From Pseudomonadota bacterium (GTDB taxonomy: Bacteria > Pseudomonadota > Gammaproteobacteria > Xanthomonadales > Xanthomonadaceae), in the NCBI GenBank assembly GCA_023392975.1, contig JAEWNA010000351.1, positions 1 to 5,547 of the forward strand: DNA of 5,547 nt, read 5' to 3'. The position numbers and the translations under genes are program-made. Below, one piece after another: positions 1 through 4,287 of the stretch. Under the pieces are notes generated by a model. The model saw nothing but the letters and a program-made list of their open reading frames with translations. It did not search any database and was not told where the DNA came from. Each line of letters opens with the position of its first letter. Within the stretch, counting starts at the first letter, position 1.

Positions 1-1045
1 AACCCATGCGCTCGTGGCCGTACTGGTTCCAGATCGGGCTCTTGCCGCCGGAGAACGAGGTGTAGCGCGGCGCGCCCGTGCCCGAGGACCCGCCGAACAG
101 GCCGGCCGTGACCGTGCTGCCCTGGTAGGTCGGGTGGGTGTCGTCGGACTGGATGTAGTCGTAGCTGCTCGACGAGGACACGAAGTGGGTGTTCGCATCG
201 CGCAGGGTCGACTTCAGGGTCGTGGTGATGCGGGTGACGTAGCTGGACTCGCTCTCGCCCGGCACGAACTTCAGCGCCTCGGAGTCGATCTTGCCGTCGC
301 CGTTGCTGTCGTAGTCCGCGCCCATGTACTGGGCGAAGTCGTCGTTGCACTGGAAGCCCTTCTGGCGGGCGTATTCGCACATCCAGTAGTTCATCTTCGC
401 GATCGACGGCAGGAACCTGTCGCGCAGGTTGACCTTGGCGCCGGTGGTCGGGTCGTTGCAGCCGCTCTGCACGTTGTCGGCGTTGTAGCCGGGGTAGTAC
501 AGGTTGGAGATGACCTTCAGCTTCACGCCGGAATAGGCGTTGGCGTTGATGTAGTCCATCGCCGCGGCGACGTAGGTCTTGCAGTTGGCGACCGCGGTGT
601 CGAGCACGCCGTAGTTGCAGGTGCCGGTCTGGCCCTTGAAGCTGCTGCGCGCCTGCAGGCCGTCGTTGCCGCACATCTCGAAGGTGACCACGCGGGTGTT
701 GGTGGCCTGCATGTACGAGCGTTCGGAGACGATCTTGTTGTTGTAGACGTCGGACGCGACCGCGCCGGACTTCGCGCGGCGGACGCTCTCGATGTCCGCG
801 TTCCACAGCGCCGAGAGGTATTCGGCGTCGACGGTCGGCGCGGAGTACTTGGCGGCGCTGGTGATCGAGCCGTTGTAGCCGGCGTAGATCGAGTCGCCGT
901 AGGCGACGATGCGGTACTTGGTGCTGGTGCCGGAACGGTCGACCGTCCAGGACACGTTCTGGTTGAGGGTGTTGGCGTAGGCCTGGGCGGCGACGAACAC
1001 CGCGATGGCCGGGACCAGCACATGCAGGGTCTTGCGGATGATCAT
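1..1045 (-). CDS. Secreted SGNH/GDSL-family hydrolase (lipase/esterase-like), 3' end cut by the window edge
   Basis: A 348-codon open frame starts at ATG 1045 and reaches the window edge without a stop. Residues 1-24 form a signal peptide: basic start MIIRK, hydrophobic core, and cleavage predicted after the AYA at 22-24. The SGNH blocks are visible: block I YGDSIYAGYNG with nucleophile Ser52, block III CGND with Asn127, and block V DDTHP with Asp301 and His304 as the rest of the triad. The mature part has six cysteines (125, 143, 155, 196, 223, 233), which suits a disulfide-bonded exported protein. Residues 246-257 resemble an EF-hand/dockerin calcium loop (DSNGDGKIDSEA). The family hydrolyses ester bonds in lipids, acylated sugars or similar substrates; the substrate here cannot be read. 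All catalytic blocks are present, so probably only a short C-terminal tail is missing. The start is supported by a ribosome site 9 bases upstream and by the signal peptide. The gene is divergent from the S46 peptidase. Confidence 0.88.
   Translation of the reverse strand, partial: MIIRKTLHVLVPAIAVFVAAQAYANTLNQNVSWTVDRSGTSTKYRIVAYGDSIYAGYNGSITSAAKYSAPTVDAEYLSALWNADIESVRRAKSGAVASDVYNNKIVSERSYMQATNTRVVTFEMCGNDGLQARSSFKGQTGTCNYGVLDTAVANCKTYVAAAMDYINANAYSGVKLKVISNLYYPGYNADNVQSGCNDPTTGAKVNLRDRFLPSIAKMNYWMCEYARQKGFQCNDDFAQYMGADYDSNGDGKIDSEALKFVPGESESSYVTRITTTLKSTLRDANTHFVSSSSSYDYIQSDDTHPTYQGSTVTAGLFGGSSGTGAPRYTSFSGGKSPIWNQYGHERMG
275..310 (-). other. EF-hand/dockerin-like calcium-binding loop within the SGNH hydrolase
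   Basis: Codons 246-257 of the hydrolase read DSNGDGKIDSEA. Positions 1, 3, 5, 6 and 8 of a 12-residue EF-hand loop (D, N, D, G, I) are ideal. Position 12, usually Glu or Asp, is Ala, with Glu at position 11. Asp244 lies just before the loop. Only one copy was seen. It could bind structural calcium, or be a degenerate loop. Confidence 0.55.
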
Positions 1046-1054
1046 GGACCTGTT

Positions 1055-1059
1055 TCCTT
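1055..1059 (-). promoter_or_regulatory. Ribosome binding site of the SGNH hydrolase
   Basis: The minus strand reads AAGGA nine bases before the ATG at 1045. This is a good Shine-Dalgarno match at a normal distance and fixes the start that gives the signal peptide. Confidence 0.65.
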
Positions 1060-1171
1060 GGTGATGAGGATGGACGAACCGACGGAACCCGAGGGCTGTG
1101 GACGACGTTCGAGATGCTTCCTGTTCCTTCCCTGGCATCCGGCCGCGTATGGGCCGCCCCCGCCGGCCGCC

Positions 1172-1200
1172 AAGCTAACGGTTCGGCCGATACCATTCAA
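1172..1200 (-). promoter_or_regulatory. Candidate sigma-70-type promoter of the SGNH hydrolase
   Basis: On the minus strand TTGAAT (1200-1195, four of six matches to the -35 consensus) is followed after 17 bases by TAGCTT (1177-1172, three of six matches to the -10 consensus). The spacing is ideal but the -10 box is weak. It would give a leader of about 120 bases. The -35 box overlaps the CCATTCAATGG palindrome, which could be an operator. Confidence 0.35.
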
Positions 1201-1204
1201 TGGG

Positions 1205-1283
1205 GCGAGGGTATGGGTGCAGTGCAACAACGCCATGACCCGACGCGGCGGGTCGAGGATACACGCGTCGAGGGTATGCACGC
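1205..1283 (+). repeat. Three related short elements, consensus (T)CGAGGgTAtgcacGC
   Basis: Copies are GCGAGGGTATGGGTGC at 1205-1220, TCGAGGATACACGC at 1253-1266 and TCGAGGGTATGCACGC at 1268-1283. Copies two and three are 15 bases apart; copies one and two are 48 apart. They are AT-containing islands in GC-rich DNA between two divergent promoters. They may be regulator sites; chance similarity is possible. Confidence 0.35.
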
Positions 1284-1335
1284 CGGGACGCGGATCGCAG
1301 GCGGACCACACGGGCGGTCGAACGCCGCGACGCGC

Positions 1336-1341
1336 TAGACT
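1336..1341 (+). promoter_or_regulatory. -10 box (TAGACT) placed for leaderless transcription of the S46 peptidase
   Basis: TAGACT ends six bases before the ATG at 1348, so the A of the start codon sits where transcription would begin. No purine-rich ribosome site occurs in the 20 bases before the ATG. No TTGACA-like -35 box is visible at 16-18 bases. The TAG of the box is itself an in-frame stop, so translation cannot start further upstream. Leaderless transcription is inferred from this geometry. Confidence 0.5.
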
Positions 1342-1347
1342 CCGGCG

Positions 1348-3543
1348 ATGAACCTCCATGCCCGCTCCGCGCCGTCGTCGCGCCGCACCGCCCGCCTCGT
1401 CCTCTGCCTGTCCACGCTGCTCGCCGCCATGCCCGCGCTCGCCCTCGACGGCAAGTGGACGCCCGGACAGGTCCTCGAACTCGATGCCAAGTGGCTGCGT
1501 CAGCAGGGCCTGCGGCTGCCGCCGTCGGCACTGTGGGACGCGCAGCGCGGCACCGGGCTGCTCAGCGGCGCGGTGAACATCGGCGGCTGCTCCGGCGCGT
1601 TCGTGTCGAACACCGGCCTGATCGTCACCAACCACCACTGCCTGTTCGGCGTGGTCCAGGAACACAGCACGCCGGCGCGCGACCTGATCACGAACGGCTA
1701 CCTCGCCCGCACCCCCGCCGACGAGCTGCCGGGCAGCACGCTGCGCGTGGACATCCCGAAACGTTTCACCGACGTGACCGCGAAGATCCTCGCCGCAGTG
1801 CCGGCCGGCGCCGACCCGCAGGCGCGGCTGCGCGCGATCGAGGCCGCGCAGAAGGCGCTGGTCGCCGAGTGCCGCCAGCAGGCCGACACCAAGTGCAAGG
1901 TCGCGACCTTCGACGACGGCGTGCAGTACACGCTGATCGAATCGACCGAACTGCGCGATGTGCGCCTGGTGTATTCGCCGGCGCGCGCGATCGGCGAATA
2001 CGGCGGCGAGATCGACAACTGGTCGTGGCCGCGGCATACCGGCGATTTCGCGATCGCGCGCGCCTACGTCGGCGCCGACGGCCGCCCGGCGGATCGCGCC
2101 GAAGGCAACAAGCCTTACGCGCCGGAGTTCTTCTTCCCGATCTCCACCGACAGCCTCGATGCAGGCGACTTCGTCATGGTGCTGGGCTATCCCGGCGTCA
2201 CCTACCGCGCGCTGATCGCCGAGGAGATGCGCGAGCGTCGCGAGCGCTACTTCGCGCGCCGCGACGACCTGTTCGGCGAGTGGATCCGGCTGCTGGAGAA
2301 GACCACCGAACAGGACGAGACCGGCAAGATCCTGGTCGCCGCGAACCTCAAGGGCCTCAACAACCGCTGGAAGAACGCGCAGGGCCAGATCGCGGGCCTG
2401 GACCGCGGCCGCATCGTGCAGCGCCAGCGCGAACGCGACGACGCCGTGGCCGCGTTCGCCGCCGCGCATCCGCAGCACGCCGACGCGCTGGCCGCGCGCG
2501 AGACGCTGCGTGCGGTGCTGGCCGAACGCGAACGCACGTGGGAGCGCGACTTCCTGCTCAACCTCATCCCGATGGGCACCGACAGCGTGGCCGGCGGCAT
2601 CCCGCCGCTGCCGAAGGCGCTGTACTTCGCGGCGACGCTGGCGCACGACGCGCGCGAGCGCGCGAAGCCCGACGGCGAACGCAGCAACGGCTTCGCCGAT
2701 GCGGATCGCGCGCGCCTGCGCGATCGCCTGCGCAGCGAGCAGCACAGCTATTTCGAGCCCGCCGACCGCGCGGTGTTCGCCGCGCTGGTGCGGCGCGCGC
2801 TGGCGCTGCCGGTCGACCAGCGCATCGCTGCGGTCGACGCGCGCTTCGCCGGGAAGACGCCGACGCAGATCGATGCCGCGATCGCCGCGCTGTACGCGGG
2901 CACGTCGCTGCTCGATGCCGAGCGCCGCGATGCGCTGCTGGGCACATCCGAGGCTGCGCTGGCCGCGCGCCACGATGCGTTGATCGACCTCGGCCTCGAC
3001 TGGAATCGCGACCTCCGCGCATTGCGCGAGCGCGAACGCGACTGGAACGCGCGCGCGGCGCAGGCACGTCCTGCGTGGCGGCGCGCGGTCGCGGCGCAGG
3101 CGGGCAAGCCGGTCGCACCCGATGCCAACGGCACCCTGCGCATCAGCTTCGGCCACGTGCAGGGCTACGCGCCGCGCGACGGCCTGGTGGCGACGCCGTT
3201 CACCACGCTCGCCGGCGTGCTGCAGAAGGACACCGGGCAGGAGCCGTTCGCGCTGCCGGCCGCGGTACGCGCCGCAGCGTCGGTACCGGGCGCGGCGGAG
3301 CGCCGGGTGAACTTCCTCGCCGACGGCGATACCAGCGGCGGCAATTCCGGCAGTCCGGTGGTGGACGGCCGCGGCCGTCTGGTCGGCGTGAACTTCGACC
3401 GCGTCTGGGAAAACGTCGCCGGCGACTTCGGCTTCGATCCGGCGGTGTCGCGGAACATCAGCGTCGACATCCGCTACCTGCTGTGGATGTTGCGCGACGT
3501 CGAGCACGCCGACGGGCTGCTGCGGGAACTCGGCGCCGACTGA
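1348..3543 (+). CDS. dpp11: Secreted S46-family dipeptidyl-peptidase, DPP11 type
   Basis: The gene is complete at 731 residues, normal for S46 enzymes. Residues 1-32 are a signal peptide with an Arg-rich start, a hydrophobic core and cleavage predicted after ALA, so the enzyme acts in the periplasm or outside the cell. It removes dipeptides from the free N-terminus of peptides. A chymotrypsin-like fold carries His97 (TNHHC), Asp233 (HTGDF) and Ser667 (GGNSGSP) as triad, with a helical domain of roughly residues 290-580 inserted between the barrel halves. Likely N-terminus-binding residues known from DAP BII are conserved: Asn224-Trp225, Asn339 and Asp684. Cys81/Cys98 and Cys175/Cys183 are probable disulfides. 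The position 18 residues after the catalytic Ser decides specificity in this family: Gly in DPP7, Arg or Ser in DPP11. Here it is Arg685 (NFDRVWE), which predicts cleavage after Asp or Glu. An in-frame TAG at 1336 rules out an earlier start. Family assignment is firm; the acidic specificity is inference. Confidence 0.95.
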   Translation: MNLHARSAPSSRRTARLVLCLSTLLAAMPALALDGKWTPGQVLELDAKWLRQQGLRLPPSALWDAQRGTGLLSGAVNIGGCSGAFVSNTGLIVTNHHCLFGVVQEHSTPARDLITNGYLARTPADELPGSTLRVDIPKRFTDVTAKILAAVPAGADPQARLRAIEAAQKALVAECRQQADTKCKVATFDDGVQYTLIESTELRDVRLVYSPARAIGEYGGEIDNWSWPRHTGDFAIARAYVGADGRPADRAEGNKPYAPEFFFPISTDSLDAGDFVMVLGYPGVTYRALIAEEMRERRERYFARRDDLFGEWIRLLEKTTEQDETGKILVAANLKGLNNRWKNAQGQIAGLDRGRIVQRQRERDDAVAAFAAAHPQHADALAARETLRAVLAERERTWERDFLLNLIPMGTDSVAGGIPPLPKALYFAATLAHDARERAKPDGERSNGFADADRARLRDRLRSEQHSYFEPADRAVFAALVRRALALPVDQRIAAVDARFAGKTPTQIDAAIAALYAGTSLLDAERRDALLGTSEAALAARHDALIDLGLDWNRDLRALRERERDWNARAAQARPAWRRAVAAQAGKPVAPDANGTLRISFGHVQGYAPRDGLVATPFTTLAGVLQKDTGQEPFALPAAVRAAASVPGAAERRVNFLADGDTSGGNSGSPVVDGRGRLVGVNFDRVWENVAGDFGFDPAVSRNISVDIRYLLWMLRDVEHADGLLRELGAD

Positions 3544-3562
3544 GGCCGCCACCCGCGCGCGG

Positions 3563-3568
3563 TATGAT
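3563..3568 (+). promoter_or_regulatory. Candidate -10 box (TATGAT) for the sigma factor-kinase operon
   Basis: TATGAT matches the -10 consensus at five of six positions and lies 20 bases after the peptidase stop, right after the palindrome CCGCGCGCGG (3553-3562). No good -35 box is seen at 16-18 bases. A start near 3575 would give a leader of about 119 bases, or a leaderless message if the GTG at 3577 were used. Confidence 0.45.
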
Positions 3569-3601
3569 CCGCACGGGTGCGCCGCCGGGGCGGGGCGGTC
3601 G

Positions 3602-3616
3602 CGCCCGCCGCGGGCG
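3602..3616 (+). other. Small GC hairpin in the sigma factor leader
   Basis: CGCCCG and CGGGCG pair perfectly around a three-base loop (CCG). No T-run follows, so it is not a standard terminator of the peptidase gene. It could structure the leader RNA, or be a by-product of high GC. Confidence 0.3.
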
Positions 3617-3666
3617 GTCGGCACGAACGATCGACAGGAACGGTCGGCGCGAACAGCCGGCAGGAT
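3615..3666 (+). repeat. 26-base imperfect tandem repeat in the sigma factor leader
   Basis: Two adjacent units, 3615-3640 and 3641-3666, match at 20 of 26 positions. Both begin CGGTCGGC, share CGAAC in the middle and have CAGGA near the end. A further CGGTCG lies at 3596. It may be a binding site pair, a leader RNA element or a duplication relic. Confidence 0.6.
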
Positions 3667-3681
3667 CCGCGGCCGTCCTTC

Positions 3682-3685
3682 GGAG
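3682..3685 (+). promoter_or_regulatory. Ribosome binding site of the sigma factor
   Basis: GGAG sits eight bases before ATG 3694. It supports that start over the in-frame GTG at 3577, which would add 39 residues with no resemblance to a sigma factor. GTG 3691, directly before the ATG, is a minor alternative. Confidence 0.6.
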
Positions 3686-3693
3686 CTTCCGTG

Positions 3694-4287
3694 ATGCCTT
3701 CGGGTCCCCCCGCCAATCTCACCGACCTCATCAACCGCCGCGGTTCGGTCGACAAGCCCGAACTCGAAGCGCTGGCCGCGGAACTGTGGCCGCGGCTGGA
3801 GCGCCTGGCCGCGCGCCAGCTGCAGGGCCGCAGCGGGCTGACGCTGCAGGCGTCGGACCTGGCGCAGGACGCGTACATCGCGCTGATGCACGACTTCCCC
3901 GGCCGCTTCAACGACCGCGAGCATTTCTACGCGCTGGCGGCGCGGATCGTGCGCAACATCGTGGTCGACTACCTGCGCCGGCGCAGCGCCGACAAGCGCG
4001 GCGGCGGGCTGCCGTTCGAGCTGCTGGACAAGGCCGAGAACGATGTCTCGGCGGCGACCATCGACGACCAGGTCGACTGGATCGCGGTCGACGCCGCGCT
4101 GACCGTGCTGGCCGAACGCCACGCGGCCGCGGCGCAGGTGGTGGAACTGAAGTTCTTCGCCGGCCTGACCAACGAACAGGTGGCGGAGACGCTGGGCATC
4201 TCGCGCGCCACCACCGTGCGCCACTACCGCTACGCGCGGGCGTGGCTGATCGACCACTTCGGCGCGGAGCCCGCCAAGGATGACTGA
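3694..4287 (+). CDS. ECF-type sigma-70 family sigma factor (Sigma70_ECF / ECF43-like)
   Basis: The 197-residue product is a two-domain sigma factor that would direct RNA polymerase to a specific promoter set. Residues 8-16 (LTDLINRRG) match the usual start of the PF07638/TIGR02999-type subfamily. Region 2 spans about residues 25-100, with the core-binding helix around SDLAQDAYIAL (54-64), the DNA-melting and -10 recognition part around FYALAARIVRNIVVDYLRRR (78-97), and the subfamily-typical KRGGG at 101-105. Region 4 spans about 133-187, with a helix-turn-helix in LTNEQVAETLGISRATTVRH (158-177). No membrane segment or C-terminal extension is present, and no anti-sigma gene lies beside it. The next gene is a Ser/Thr kinase overlapping by 8 bases, as in ECF43 systems where the kinase activates the sigma factor by phosphorylation. 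Ser54 is the best visible candidate acceptor. Family is clear; ECF43 membership is inferred from the pairing and sequence style. Confidence 0.9.
   Translation: MPSGPPANLTDLINRRGSVDKPELEALAAELWPRLERLAARQLQGRSGLTLQASDLAQDAYIALMHDFPGRFNDREHFYALAARIVRNIVVDYLRRRSADKRGGGLPFELLDKAENDVSAATIDDQVDWIAVDAALTVLAERHAAAAQVVELKFFAGLTNEQVAETLGISRATTVRHYRYARAWLIDHFGAEPAKDD
4266..4269 (+). promoter_or_regulatory. Ribosome binding site of the Ser/Thr kinase, inside the sigma factor gene
   Basis: GGAG lies ten bases before ATG 4280, within the last codons of the sigma factor. Together with the 8-base gene overlap it suggests translational coupling of the two proteins. Confidence 0.45.

Larger units (their letters stand above)
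1046..1347. other. Divergent intergenic region between hydrolase and S46 peptidase
   Basis: This 302-base stretch separates two genes transcribed away from each other, so both promoters should lie here. It holds a candidate minus-strand promoter (1172-1200), an 11-base palindrome CCATT-C-AATGG (1193-1203), a TGCAGTGCA palindrome just after it, three related CGAGG-TAT/ATA elements (1205-1283) and a TAGACT box directly before the peptidase start. No convincing small gene was found; the open frame at 1114-1338 (plus) has no ribosome site and overlaps these elements. The transcript leader of the hydrolase (about 1046-1165) shows no obvious riboswitch or strong hairpin. Confidence 0.6.

Noticed and set aside
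523..1023. A 166-residue minus-strand open frame within the hydrolase gene
   Set aside because: It is out of frame with the hydrolase and its product is Ser/Pro/Thr/Arg-rich without any motif.
1114..1338. A 74-residue plus-strand open frame in the divergent intergenic region
   Set aside because: No ribosome site precedes it, it overlaps the promoter-like elements, and it ends on the TAG of the TAGACT box. The product resembles nothing known.
14..1351. A 445-residue plus-strand open frame antisense to the SGNH hydrolase
   Set aside because: The opposite strand holds the SGNH motifs and a signal peptide. This product is repetitive Val/Ala/Gly/Arg sequence and runs through the intergenic regulatory region.
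3553..3616. GC-rich palindromes after the peptidase stop as a rho-independent terminator
   Set aside because: Neither CCGCGCGCGG nor the CGCCCG/CGGGCG hairpin is followed by a T-run, so no intrinsic terminator can be claimed. Read-through into the sigma factor gene is possible.
1455..4283. A 942-residue plus-strand open frame in another reading frame
   Set aside because: It overlaps the whole peptidase and sigma factor genes out of frame and encodes Arg/Gly-rich sequence without domains. It is a frame shadow.
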